A stretch of DNA of 64,000 bases. Source: Glandiceps talaboti (lineage: Eukaryota; Hemichordata; Enteropneusta; Spengelidae). This document shows, in pieces, positions 36,178-49,971 of this stretch; within the stretch, counting starts at the first letter, position 1, and every line of letters begins with the position of its first letter. Where the stretch lies: positions 11,684,391-11,748,390 of the forward strand of contig NC_135564.1 in the NCBI RefSeq assembly GCF_964340395.1, read 5' to 3'. The translations under genes and the position numbers were made by a program. The notes beneath the pieces are model-generated. The model searched no databases. It was not told the DNA's origin and worked only from the letters and a program-made list of their open reading frames with translations.

Positions 36178-37983
36178 CACGTGTACACACGTTTTCGCTC
36201 TATACTTCATAACACTTACCTTTCTGCCAATTCTTTACATATATTTAGTATTAACTAAACATAGGGCAAGTGCGAATAAAGGTTTAGTTTGAAATTATTT
36301 TTATACTCTTCGTTCTTCTTTATCTTGAACATTTTTATTTAGTTCAATCATACCCTGTACTTAAATTCGCAAGTCATAATTTCAAATTTCTAGAATATCT
36401 TTATCTTTAGTACTCATTTATCGGTAGGACTAGCATAACTAAATGTCCTATCTAAAATATCCTGGTCTTTTACACCGCTTCATTAGAATAAATATAACAC
36501 ATGCACATTTTACTCTCGACAAATGGAGAAAAATCAGTTATCAAAAATAAAATAGTTGTGTCAAGCCATGTCAGAAAAATATACACATTGAGTAAATTAT
36601 TGCTTATTGCTGTCATTCAGTTATTCCACTAATGAAATTGAATCACAGAAAGCCGATCCAGCAATCATTTTGAGTTTGAATATTAAAAAGCCTTGAAACG
36701 TCAGGAAAGTGTAATTAAGTCATTCTCTGCAAGCCACGAAATAGGTCTGAGGGGAAAAGTGGAGATCCTTAGTGACACGCTTCATCATATTGTGACTCAT
36801 TTATGATAGAATATTTTGATCTTAATTGTTTTATTATTGCTTAATGAATATAGAAATAATTCATAACTTTATAATAGAGATTAATTTGCTGGGACGCAGA
36901 ATGTCGTCATCCAAACAGTGAGTAATTTGAAAACGGAAATAAGGTTGCCGTGGTCGGTAGCACTTTTTAGTTATAAGATACTCAAGGGTGATCATTGTCA
37001 AACTAGAATTTCATTACTGCTGATGTCTAGTTGTGATATTTTCGTTAGAAGTGATCGGGTTGGGTAAGAAAGACGCAACAACTCACCATTAACCAATCAA
37101 GTGAATCAACGCACGGTATTTACATATGTCAGCGAAGAGATTTACATAATTTGACCTCGGATGTATTGGGATGAAAGGTGACGAAGTATTCCATCCCTAG
37201 CCATATTACATATCCAAAAATATAACTATTAATTTGATACCTTGATAAAGATACAGAACGATTCATATTTTAGGCAGTTCTCGGAGCAACCAATCATATC
37301 GACTGTGGTTTAGAGACTTGAATTCAAGAGAGATTCTTCCTTATTTGTCGAATGGATCATCGCCGTTATGACGCACATAACCAACGGAGTGAAATACCAA
37401 GGGTCGACCGCAAACGGGGAGACTATTAACGTTAGTACGTTTGTCTTAAAGAATAAAGTTTCTAAGCTTAATGATTTTATGCCTAATTACGTAAAGGTTA
37501 CGTTCATTCATTTGTCAAAAGAAAGTAGTTACAATGTCCACGATCTAATATCAATTTTCTACATCAATACATCGTCAATTTGTTTGTCTTGAATATATGG
37601 CATAAAGCTGTGTTTGAGATTGTGATATGTATGTGGGTGGACACAGTTTTCCCTTCAATGTAGTTTTTTAAGTTTGCTACGAAACTTTTTGGATAGTTGA
37701 AGTTCCACTTTTAGATAGCTTTAGGATGCAAGAACTTCGAGTTTTCCTCAATCTCGCACAAGCTCGACGAAGTATTTGCATGAAAGGACTTGCCGAACAT
37801 TTTATCACTTCAGAGTTGTTTCCTTTCAAATTTGCTTTGACGATACGGTACGATTTAATTTGTCTTCCTCTATCGTTGTCTGTCTCCTTCCCTTTCTCTG
37901 TCTCTGTCTCTGTTCTTGTCTGTGTCTCTTTGTCCCTGTCTCTGTATACATGTACATGCCTGCCTGTGCTGCCCCTCACTCCC

Positions 37984-38206
37984 TGCCTGCCTCCCTCCCC
38001 TCTCTCTCTCCCTCTCTCTCTCTCTCCCTCTCTCCCTCTCTCTCTCCCTCTCTCTCCCCCTCTCTCTCCCTTTCTCTCTCTCCCTCTCTCTCTCCCCCTC
38101 TCTCTCCCTCTCTCTCTCCCCTCTCTCTCCCCCCATCCCTCTCTCTCCCCTCCCCCCTCTCTCTCCCTCTCTCCCCCCTCTCTCCCCCTCCCTCCCTCCC
38201 TCCCTC

Positions 38207-38296
<90 letters not shown>

Positions 38297-38307
38297 CTCT
38301 CTCTCTC
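37984..38307. repeat. long (CT)n / CCCT polypyrimidine tract
   Basis: About 320 bases of almost pure C and T on this strand. The left two-thirds are interrupted (CTCTCCCTC type) and the last roughly 90 bases are pure CT. Long Ser/Leu/Pro and Arg/Glu frames on the two strands come from the repeat. Mirror-symmetric polypyrimidine of this length can form intramolecular triplex DNA. Confidence 0.97.
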
Positions 38308-39043
38308 ACACTTACATTTAACCTTTGTCCAATGAAAGACAGAAAATAATGTGAAAGTTGACTGTATAGATGACACCTGACAATGTTCGATGGCCAAATT
38401 ACTCTTTGGAAATGTAGTTGGTGGTGAACATATTACGGATTGTCCAATTATATTAATATGAAATTTCAATACTGTTGCGATAATTAAAGTTCAAAGTATG
38501 AAGCCCGTAGTACATTACAGTGACCATACTACGTTGGCGTTTTTCCATCCTGTCGTACACTGTGTTTATTACGTTGTCTCGGGCGTATAAACTCATCATA
38601 CCTCTAATCAATATGAGAAGTCTATCATTTAAGGCAGTGACATGTATTCCCCGTCCAATACGTCGGGGTTTGTCATGCACTCATCACTTGAGTAAGGAGC
38701 GCTAATAGAAGTGGACACTTCCCGTATTCAATTAATCAAACGTATCTAGAATTAAGAATGTCTTACGTGGCCCGGACTCGGCAAACAACTGTTACTCCTG
38801 TATGTGCAATGCTAGGGCAGAGAAGAACATGATTTGTGGCTGAAGTCTCTGTAAATAAAGTTATTCGTTGAAGTAAGTAATTTACGTTACTCTATTAATT
38901 CAATGTTGTACAGGTATAGTGGCGAAGGCAATATTGCTTATAAAATGATTGAATTTGAAAGTATAGGCTTCTATGCCCTGTTGAATGCTATGCTGTTGAT
39001 ATTCTGTTTCAGCTAACAGGATGCTTCATGTATCGTTCTTTTT

Positions 39044-39044
<1 letters not shown>

Positions 39045-39095
<51 letters not shown>

Positions 39096-39198
39096 ATTCG
39101 TTAGTTAGTCAGCTACTTCCAATGTAGTTAGTTAGCTACTTATTAGTTACTTATTAGTTTGTTGTTTGTTTGTTTGTTTGTTTGTTTGTTAGTTTGAT

Positions 39199-39229
<31 letters not shown>

Positions 39230-39275
39230 TTGTTTGTTTGTTTGTTTGTTTGTTTGTTTGTTTGTTTGTTTATTT
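39045..39275. repeat. (TTAG)n then (TTTG)n/(TCTG)n compound microsatellite
   Basis: TTAG units at 39045-39096 are followed by degraded units, then TTTG, TCTG and TTTG blocks to about 39275. Confidence 0.95.
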
Positions 39276-39796
39276 ATGCGAAAAGTGTTTACTTGGTTTT
39301 GTTTCCTTGAATTCTTTTCAATCATATTCAATGTCTTTTGTGTCTATATATGTGTGTAATGTACAGGTATGTGTTGTGGTACAAATATATATTTGTATGC
39401 CTTCATATGAATTCGCTATGTGTTAAATAAATATGTTAATAATAATGTTAACTTTTATTAGTTCTTTATACCTTGAATAAGAAACTTTGTGTTCGACAAT
39501 GCATATATATACCATATGACAAGAATTTGAAACGCCATTGGTGATTAGTATGTCATATACTTGATCAAGTCATCTCAAGTCGGCTATGTAACTAGGGAAT
39601 ATAATACGCTATCAATGGATGTATCTTACCTCATTTCCTTGTATACGTCACGCTACATTTCGTCATTCTTGACATCTTAGAGGTAAAGACGATGGCCTAG
39701 TGATCTGTGTCAAGCCAATGACAAACACAGACACACATGCAACATGCATATATTACACGCCCTAGCGCGCACACACGCACAGACAGGCAGCCAAGC

Positions 39797-39976
39797 ATAC
39801 ATACATACATACATACATACATACATACATACATACATACATACATACATACATACATACATACATACATACATACATACATGCATGCATGCATGCATGC
39901 ATGCATGCATACATGCATACATACATACATACATACATACATACATACATACATACGTACGTACGTACGTACGTAC
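39797..39976. repeat. compound microsatellite CATA/CATG/CATA/CGTA
   Basis: A continuous four-base register passes from CATA to CATG, back to CATA and finally CGTA. Confidence 0.97.
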
Positions 39977-40705
39977 ATTGAATTAAAGTTATTTAGACGA
40001 TCAAATTAAAATGTTCGTACAACAGTGAGAAAGGACAGTAACCTGGAATGCAATAGACCCTTCTTGCTAGCTAGCGAAATTTAAATGGTCAAAGATCAGA
40101 GTGAATCTATTAAAAACTGTTGATACTACTAAAAGGAGAGTGCCAAATGGTATACAAAATTTTCGAACCATCTTGAAAAGAGTGGCTATTGGTTAGAACG
40201 TTGAATCAACATATGATTAGTACTCATATCAGACAATTGACCAACATATTGTCTGACATTCGATTTAATCGACCTAAGGAGTGCAGTTTGCTGTTGTATT
40301 GTCATGGAATTTTTGGGATTCTTTCCCATTATTGAATTCCCATGGAAATAAAAAAGCCATGTTCGTAATAAAGCGAGGAGAATCAGTCATTTCACTGAAG
40401 GCTGTGTACAAAGGTTTAGAACCACCTTGAAAAGAATTTTGTGTCATTTTTTAATGTATTGGCTGGAAATAATTTAATTGCAGACACTGCAAACCCGAGA
40501 GTGAAGTTAACAAATAGAAACATTGGTGAATTAAAGAAGGAACTGTAGATGTACAAAATAATATATAGTGTTTATTGCTTGGCCTTAAAAGCTAAGGAAA
40601 CAATATGAATATGATTTTCTGCAAAAACGAGATACATGTCGCTAGAAATTTAAAATTTACCGTCCTTTTATCAAACGAACAAACAGGTATCTGCTTTCTC
40701 AGACG

Positions 40706-40727
40706 GACAGACGATAGACCGACAGAC

Positions 40728-40760
<33 letters not shown>

Positions 40761-40815
40761 TACATACATACATACATACATACATACATACAGACATACA
40801 GACAGACAGACAGAC

Positions 40816-40848
<33 letters not shown>

Positions 40849-40862
40849 AGGAAGGACGGAAG
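40706..40862. repeat. compound microsatellite CAGA/CATA/CAGA ending in GGAA
   Basis: CAGA blocks flank a central CATA block; the right end changes into GGAAGGA. Confidence 0.95.
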
Positions 40863-42749
40863 GAAGCTTAGGATATACACATCGAAGAGACAAACTGAGA
40901 AAGGAAGAATCAGAAGAAATGGGTTAGTAATGTAGGCAGTAACCATGACTACATAATGGTATGAAAACCGCTTATAACGACTATTATGAGTGTGGACATA
41001 ATAAGTATATTGTCGAATTCGTCAAGCTATTATGACATTTACTGTGTTCAAACTAAATCATGTCCAACCATACCTTGTTTTGAATAAATGGTTCATTTAT
41101 ATAATTTCACCTATTTATTTCAAAACATTAATTATTTCAATCTAATGCCCATTGCTCAGTTATTGAAATTCTTAATTAGATATATTAAAGTGAGCATGGC
41201 CTCACTTCATTGTACCCCGTCACACTACAAAAACGTTAATGTCATCGTACAAAGAGATGACGGCATACTGCTGTATTATTAAGACTGACAAGTTCAGTTC
41301 ACACAAAAAAATGAAAATCCCACCCAATGCATTATTTTTTGACAGAGCAGTTCGATTTCAAACTATATTCTATTAGTATACACTTATTGCTTGTCTATAA
41401 GGATACTTAGTAGACATCATTACCCCAGGTGCGGGTTCGGAGCAACTATTTTCCCAAGACTAAAAGCTGAGGGGGAATATTTGCTACATAACAGAACGAG
41501 GGGTAATATGATGTCTACAAGTGCCTGAATAATAAGGTCAGGAAATAAGTATTTTATAATTCTCTGGTAAGTGTTATTCCCAGAATCAAAGCAATTTATC
41601 GACAGAACTCTCGTAGTACAGTAATAGTGCCCTATGGAAAATATAAAACTAATATTACCCTTTGTATGCAAATTGAGGTCAACATGGGTCACTAGCGGTC
41701 TTTCAAATTCGACCACTTCTTGTACTCCGGTCTTCTTAGCGCATGTTACAGCATCGATTCTTGAGAGTATGTACGGATCAGATGTCTGTCAATTCGGTTT
41801 TTACATAATTTTGTCAGCTTGATAAAAACTTATGTTACGTTACGTTCTTCAAGATGTTTCCACGCAAAATACGCTCCAGAGACACAGTCACATATCTTCA
41901 TGTTGCAATTGTGAACTTTTGTTCGTAAATTCGGGATATGGAATTTTGTATTAACCTTAACAATTTAGCTTTCCGAGTTTATCTGGCAATTTCAGATGTC
42001 CCCTGATACTTGACTTGTAGTTCTCAAAAGCAATGCACTTTTTATCGCCGCAATGCGTTTCTCACTTAGGTGATCCACTGCGGCAGACACTTTGGACTAA
42101 AATGGCCACATGATCATATATGCTGGAGGAAGACATATTTTTATGCTCTTTGAAATTTATCATACAACCGATAATTTATGGGGGAATTGTGTCTGTGTTT
42201 CTTAAAAGAATTATCAGTCTTGGTCAGAGTTTAGTGCTTTTGGGAATGACAGCTATATATAATAAGAAATAAAAAATACTCCCACTTGGCAATATCTTTA
42301 ATGAAGAGAGTCTGCTCACTAATATCAGTAAAAGGCTTGATCAAAATTCGTGACGAAGTCTAGCTACTTTGTGTGTAAGGTTGCTAAGGTTATGAGTCTA
42401 ATGTAAATATTTCAACACGTATGTATTGATATCTAGATATGAAATAGCAAACGATGCAGTACAAAGTGTGTGGAAAGTACTTGGAATTATCAATTCCTCG
42501 ATTAATGATTATGGCACTTTTAAAGAGGTTGTGATACAATGGTAACCATCTAGTGTGTACTTAAAGACTATGGTCTATCTAGAACAAAATGATTTGAAAT
42601 ATAATTTATGTTTATATAATGTCTATTGATCACACTAAGGAAATAATCACTAGACACATTAAACATAAATTGTGTTTTTTCACGCATAGGCCTATGCGTA
42701 AAGAATATACTAGATCGTTATGATTGTATCTCAGATAGTGTGCTAGGTG

Positions 42750-43032
<283 letters not shown>

Positions 43033-43805
43033 CAGACATTTTAACAATATGTTATATACTAACATACTAAACCCCAAATCCTACAACCAAGTCTAGCATT
43101 CTATATTTTATTCGTTGATAGTTTTCACTACCATATACATTTAGTATTGTAATATCAATTGTCGACAATTATGGGTTAAAGGGTTACAGTACAGGAAGGT
43201 GAACTAATTGAAATTTATACAACGGCCATCTAATCAATGTAGCTATCGATTCAGTTTATTGTTGACACTACGTTCGATCGTATAAATACAGCCATGAATG
43301 CGTGTAAGTGAATTGAATTGGAAATCGTGATTTAAGTGAAACCGACTATTCCTATCCACGATACATATACCTATTGATTAAATCCAAAACGACTAGAGTC
43401 TTTAAATCTTGGAAGAAGGGAATTATTACATTATGCAACACACACACCTACAACCGAAGAACGTCCAAGGAAGAGATATAGGGTGATAATGGAAAAGTTT
43501 TATATGGCAAAACTAGGTATTGTCATTACATTGGCCACAATCACTTACTGTCAGCAAAATCACTGTCAAGGGCATGGATTGAATAAACTGAAGATGTAAG
43601 AGTGCGATATAGTAATTTTTTTAATAATATTGCTACATTGTATCGTCTAGTGCTACAAGTAATTTTATTAACATTGCTATATTTTATCGTCTGATGCTAC
43701 AATTTTTGTTCGGCCCGCGATATCAGTATGCGACAGTGTTGCGCCGACTTGAGTTTAGATAAAACGTAGGAAAAAAAGGCGCGAGCGACTGTCGACAGTC
43801 TATGT

Positions 43806-43885
43806 ATAAGGTGCAATTTTTTATTGGTTTCTGTGTGGTTGTATGGAACAGAACCGCTGATCTGTAACTTGAAACGGGCTGTACT
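43806..43885 (-). mobile_element. half-copy related to the 25760-26127 inverted-repeat element
   Basis: TTTATTGGTTTCTGTGTGG, TTGTATGGAACAGAACCGCT and ACTTGAAACGGGCTGT align with the right arm of the element in NAXE intron 2. No left arm is seen nearby, so this is a truncated copy. Confidence 0.55.
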
Positions 43886-44495
43886 GTACATTGAAGATGT
43901 GGATAAGATTTTGAATAAGTGAACGGTCTTATTTTCAAGACGTTACATTTGTATAGAAAATGATGTGGATAAATCGTTACAGGAAGTCTTCTGTGCCATT
44001 ACCAAATAAGAACTAGACTTTTACAGTTTTCAGCATTTCAACATAAAAACAACGATCAATCATTACCTATAAACGCAGGTTACAAAACGAATTTTACTGT
44101 TAAGACTTAAGCATCATTTCGTAATGGATTCGCTTCAGATGATATTCCTGGATTTCAAACCAAAAATATTATGTCTCCACGTCATAAAATAACTACCCAC
44201 TATATCTCCTTTTAAACATTAAAAAAACAATAATTGATATAGTCAGCTCTTATTTGTATCCCTTGCATGATATATAGCAGGATTAAGTGTATGAATTTAA
44301 AGTATTTAATAGTTTTTTGTAATCCCAAATCTTGCTAAAATGTGCCGGCGTTGTCATTATTTTCACCGTTACCCAGTCAACGTGCGCGTAGTCCATAAAG
44401 TAAACCCTTATGGATTTAGTGGAGAATTAAGTCTGGCATGACGATATAAAAAAAGAAAATCATATTTCATAAATGTTATAAGAAATGAATGTCAA

Positions 44496-44498
<3 letters not shown>

Positions 44499-44548
<50 letters not shown>

Positions 44549-44608
44549 ATGTATGTATGTATGTATGTGTGTATGTTTTTTATGTACGTACGTCTGCCCG
44601 CCTGACTC

Positions 44609-44667
<59 letters not shown>

Positions 44668-44698
44668 TCATGTCTGTCTGTCTGTCTTGCGATCTTGC

Positions 44699-44783
<85 letters not shown>

Positions 44784-44804
44784 GATTATATGAGAGAGAG
44801 AGAG

Positions 44805-44874
<70 letters not shown>
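44499..44874. repeat. compound microsatellite (GT)n-(GTAT)n-(TCTG)n-(AG)n-(TG)n
   Basis: About 375 bases of successive simple repeats, with short breaks at 44575-44605 and 44667-44698. Confidence 0.97.
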
Positions 44875-44875
<1 letters not shown>

Positions 44876-47540
44876 CATCCTTTTCCAACTTATATTATGT
44901 ATGTCATATTCCACTATTGGTAATCATTGTGCTGCCTTAACAAAAACCAAGTCGCGTTGGAGAAACTAGATAGATATCTGACAGACAATCCTAAATGATT
45001 GATTAAGTCAACAAATCGTACACAGTCAGCTGTAATAATTACATACGTTAACACTGAATTATATTAATGTATGGCGAGAAAAGTGCATTAACATTCACAG
45101 ATTAAAATTATACAACATCCCAATACCATCATTTTGCTTCAGTGATCTTGAAAAATATACGCGATAGTTTCACTTCAATAGCTTAAATATATATAATTTG
45201 GGGTAGCCTCAAATAAATGCTTAGTAGATGACAACGGTGACGTCACAGGAAAAAGTGGGGCGTTTAATATCGATCATTCGATGAAGTACATAGGCCGGCA
45301 TATCATCAAATAAAGTTAATATTCAATTTTCAACTTATCAAAATAGAAATTGAGCGAAGAGTAGGTATAATTTTAATGCCTCACACAAAGCAACGTAGAA
45401 AAACAAATACTATCATCAGAAGAATTTTCACCTGCACTACACCGTAAATCGAAAAACGTCAAAAATTCAATGCTTTTCTCTTTCAATTCAAGGGCAATTA
45501 TCTTATCACGTCTTTAGGGGGTTTATGAGTTGTCATAGCAACGGATAGTTGTACATTGCTAAACATATTTGATAGTTATTGAGTTAAAGCCGTTTAGACA
45601 AAAGATATTATGTTCAAGCCACAGCCTAGATGGTAGTGTAACGGTTTTTAAGTTCCCGTAATCACCTTTGCGTTTAAACAAACATATTAGATGGAGTCCA
45701 CAGTCATCCCTCAGTGGCATAGTGAAAAATGACATCGCTTCGTTGCCTTATAAGTAACAACGTTGGATAGACTATATGTCATTTATGTTTCCTTATGAAA
45801 GTATTATAGACATATCTCGTCTGAGAGGAATTCTTACTAGCTCTGTTATATTTGGCCAAGTTGTATGATACTGCAGAGTTCCATTCTTACATCTCACGCT
45901 GGTAGTGTGCATCTGTGACGCCATCTCATCTCAGATTGGTTATCACTGTTGGTCAATATTTGTTTACTTTCTATTAATTCGTCTACAAGAATTTACACCC
46001 TTCGCACGGCTTGTTAGCTTCTCAAGGTAAGACTGTTTCCATATATAATTTCAATTTCCTCCTAAGTCAATATATTTCACGATAAAGAAAATTTGTGTTA
46101 GCCGTATAATTTTAGTCATTGAATATGATTTGTAAGCTTATAATTCAAAATATGGAAGTGTGATTTTTAGAATTAGTCCAGATTCAAACATTAATTTCTC
46201 CATACATAGAAATTAATTGCATTGGTTTTTTAATGTTTTATCCGTTTACTTTTGAGGATAAAGACTTCAAGAAGAGAACATAGCTATATATTTTTTTTAC
46301 TTTGGGGGCAAAGTTTCAAAATGGTCAATTTTATGCAGTGGAGCATTTGGACTCATGGGACTTCAAGCGATCTGAAGGAAGGAGAGAAATTCTTGACTAT
46401 GCAAATATTTTTCTTTAAATTTAAAATCTATGGAATAATCAGTTTGGATCATTTGCGTCGTCTCTTGACCAAACATTGGTATATATGATACTGTTTTATT
46501 TCACTTTACATTAGCATTGCGCCAAAAAGTAAACAATGAATATGATATTTTTTACATCAAATATTCTTAGCTTGTGATTTTCACATTGACGTGTCCTGTT
46601 CCGGATGATGTATTTCAAGCAACGTCATTCCAAGTTCACGACCGTTTAATGAATTGCGGAAATCACAAAACATACTACTAAATTTCGCAATCCTTAAAAA
46701 AGTCAATTTCAAGGAAGTAGCAATTGTTATTCAAATATTTCTGTGCCCTATAATTCTAAATACTAACTTCCATTATGGAGTAGAGTTATGATGTCTGGCT
46801 ATTGATGGGAAGGTAACAGCAAGAAAAGGACAACTGCATGCATTGATGTATAGTTATGGTATTGATACTATAGATGAAACAGAATTGTCTTTCCAAGTGT
46901 AGAATCATTTACGTTCTGCATATTAAGCATTTCCTTGACAACACCTGCTAAGGAAAGGAAACTTACATTTCTGTCATAAGTAGCTGTGACAAATTGGTGG
47001 TGACATCCGCCATGTTGTTCCGGTTGATCAGTTGCTTTGTGTCTGTACATACGAATTTAACTATGCCAATGTTTCGGAATTTCTCTACAAGAATGACGAT
47101 AGCTATCTCATGCTAATTTAATTTCACAGTCAAACTGTTTTTTAGTTGTTTTTCATTGCAATTCCACATTGTCCCTCTGTGTGTTACATAAAAGTAACTG
47201 AAAACCGGAGGCTGAAATTCCTGATGAGGAACTTCATAAAAAAGTCTCATTGATAAACTCGATAGTGATCGATGAATTTACAGACTACAACAATACATTG
47301 TATAGGACAAAGACATCTACCATGATCGGAATCGATCGATATCCCATTGTGAAGACTCCACTTGGATGTATAATGATGTATCAAGACACGTGATACCGAT
47401 ATATTTCAAATGAAATCTACTATAAATTCAGTTCACTCAAAATCGAAGAATGCATTACAGTTTCGTAGCATACGATAAACATCGACCCTGTGATAGTTAG
47501 AGTACACAGAACGTACTTATGCTATGCTGGCCTCTTTCTT

Positions 47541-47571
47541 GGGAATGGGAATGGGGAGGGGTGGGATGGGA
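47541..47571 (+). other. G-rich tract with G-quadruplex potential
   Basis: Six runs of three or more G with loops of one or two bases (GGGAATGGGAATGGGGAGGG, then GTGGGATGGG) in AT-rich surroundings. The pattern fits G3+N1-7 rules. No gene is adjacent. Confidence 0.6.
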
Positions 47572-48218
47572 TGGCTATGACTGTCACTAAATCGAGGCAT
47601 GTTACCTTTAGAAAAGGGAACTCATATGAACTTACGTGGGTTCAACTTCAATAAAAGTTAGTCATATTATAACAACCATTGTCAATGAAATGTAACGTCA
47701 AGTCTGTCAAAGAGTTAGTCTATCGAAGCTTACAATGGTGTTCCCATATCCCCATCAATTAGATACGTAGATAAGCAAATCATATATGCATGTCATATTT
47801 CCTCTAATGGTTAATTTCATCTTCAATTGCATCTTTCATACGTTATTGATTTTAATTTGAAATTAACCTGTCGTAGGCGAATGTTATGTTTTCGATGACT
47901 AAAAGGTCATGTGAGTACTGTGTATAAATCCTCCTGAGACGATTTTCTTCTGACTATTCTGACATGAATGTACGTTGGCATATGCATGAAATATTCATTC
48001 TTTTAATCAAGTTATCTGCCTACTTATCTGACTGACTACGAATCTATGTTTGTGTACATGTATCAATGTCATTTCCTATGTTTGTCTTTTGTCCACGATC
48101 GTTCAACATTGACTTCTCCTTCCGTCAATATGTCAATATGTTTAATTTTTGCCTACTTGTTTTTCTATCTTTTCTACTCCCTCCTCTCCTTCTTCTGTCC
48201 CGTCCTCATCCTCCGATC

Positions 48219-48220
<2 letters not shown>

Positions 48221-48315
<95 letters not shown>

Positions 48316-48345
48316 CCTCCCTCGCTCGCTATCTCTCTCTCTCCC

Positions 48346-48388
<43 letters not shown>

Positions 48389-48455
48389 GTCTGTCTGTCT
48401 CTCTCTCCCTCTGTCTGTCTCTCTCTCTCGCTCTCTCTCTCGCTCTCTCTCTCTG
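48221..48455. repeat. (CT)n microsatellite with CTGT/CCCT interruptions
   Basis: A pure CT run to about 48310 is followed by interrupted CT, CTGT and CGCT units. Confidence 0.97.
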
Positions 48456-48983
48456 AGAAAAGTAATTAATTAGATATATCTTTATCATATTTACTTTCTC
48501 TGGTGAAATGAGGACAAGGTCTGATAATGGGTAGCAATCAATGTCTCGTTATTTTCATTACTAATGTAAATCTCATTCGTAAACGTTCTATAGTTAACTG
48601 ACAGGCAGTTGTTTAACTTTCAATGTTGTGGTATTTATCACAGGTCCTAATCATAGCTGATGTCTTGGCTAATCAAAGAGCAAAAATCGTTAATATTCAA
48701 TTAAAGTGTAGTTTTATTGTAATAAAAATGTCCGATTGTTCGCCTACATTCGATGATTGCTACATACCTCAACGGAATAGTGATAGCATTCTAGTATCGA
48801 CTGATCGATTGAGCTTACCGCTTCATGAAGCAAGCAATGGGTGAAGTGGTACATTATGGCCACCTACGTGCTATACTATTCAATAGTCATTAACTTCAGT
48901 GTTTAATTCATGATAGGTGAAGAGTTCAGAATAAATTGTTTGTCATGAAAAGGCAGATACATATCACGACAATGATCACATTA

Positions 48984-49048
48984 ACAAACAAACAAACAAA
49001 CAAACAAACAAACAAACAAACAAACAAACAAACAAACGAACGAACGAA
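48984..49048. repeat. (ACAA)n then (ACGA)n microsatellite
   Basis: About thirteen ACAA units followed by three ACGA units. Confidence 0.95.
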
Positions 49049-49907
49049 CACGACTGATCGAGCAAAACAAACAAAAGACAACTTGAAGACATATATGCAA
49101 GCAAAAATAACCAAGCTTACTACAGTGTATAATGAAAAACCCTTTAATTTTTAATAGTGAACACTTTTGAACATGATGCTATGAACAAATCTTAGTTTTA
49201 TTTTAAAATGGCAGTGTCATGGCGTCATATTGGAATCTGCAGCTGAAGACAGTAAACAGTGTTATAGATCTAGAAATGGGACAATAGAGTATTACAACTA
49301 TAGAACTATAACAAACCGGAAGTTGTTAGTTGTTTTGCAATGCATTATGGAAAAATAAAGGAAATAGAATGCCATGTGTAGTTCAATTGCGTAACCCAAA
49401 TAGTGGAATAAGTATTCACATAAAGTGATTGAGATATTATCTAATTTGTCCTCATGACGTCATAACCATCAAATTCAAAGTACGGCCGAACTGTGACAAT
49501 GGGTTTGCAATATACTTTGTATGTGTAATGTATAGTTTAATTTCGACGTAAGCTTTTATGAATTTTAGTTATTATTTTAATGTTGACTTGCATTCTTTGT
49601 GATGAGGTCGTGTGTATTTTTTTCATGAGGTACAGTCGATTGTAACTTTTGTTTTATTTTCTATATTTATTTACTTACTAGTTTATTCAATTATTTAAAA
49701 GAAAGTTTTTATCATTTTATATCTTTTAGTTTTTTGGTTGATTTTTAGGGTTTTTTTGCAGTGATTTTATTTAGTTTCTTTTGTTCTAAGGCATCCTTTA
49801 CCGCTATGGAAACAATAATATTGATAATCAAAACGTTTACAAAGTTACTTTTAACATAAGGAAGTGTACGTAAATACAACTATCATGTATGTTTCTTTTC
49901 CTTGCAG

Positions 49908-49971
49908 ATTTGTTCATAAATCAAGTTTCGCCACAACTCCGTCAGCTAATTTGCATATCTGACAACTCACA
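49908..49971 (+). other. 5' UTR part of the transporter exon
   Basis: A good 3' splice site (TTTCTTTTCCTTGCAG) ends at 49907, so this exon is probably joined to an upstream non-coding exon. The transporter frame has a stop at 49960-49962, so coding cannot begin further upstream. Confidence 0.5.

Noticed and set aside
37352-37592. Short frames from 37352 (25 codons) and 37368 (74 codons) in a CpG-richer stretch as a first exon
   Set aside because: No recognisable peptide and no convincing donor with a matching downstream exon.
37870-38469. About 200-residue Ser/Leu/Pro and Arg/Glu open frames
   Set aside because: They are translations of the (CT)n tract on either strand, with no unique coding sequence.
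39045-39096. (TTAG)n run as an interstitial telomere
   Set aside because: The unit is TTAG, not TTAGGG or TTAGG, and it is continuous with other four-base microsatellites.
41420-41716. 98-codon minus-strand frame
   Set aside because: No domain, no splice partners; within the length range seen by chance in this AT-rich DNA.
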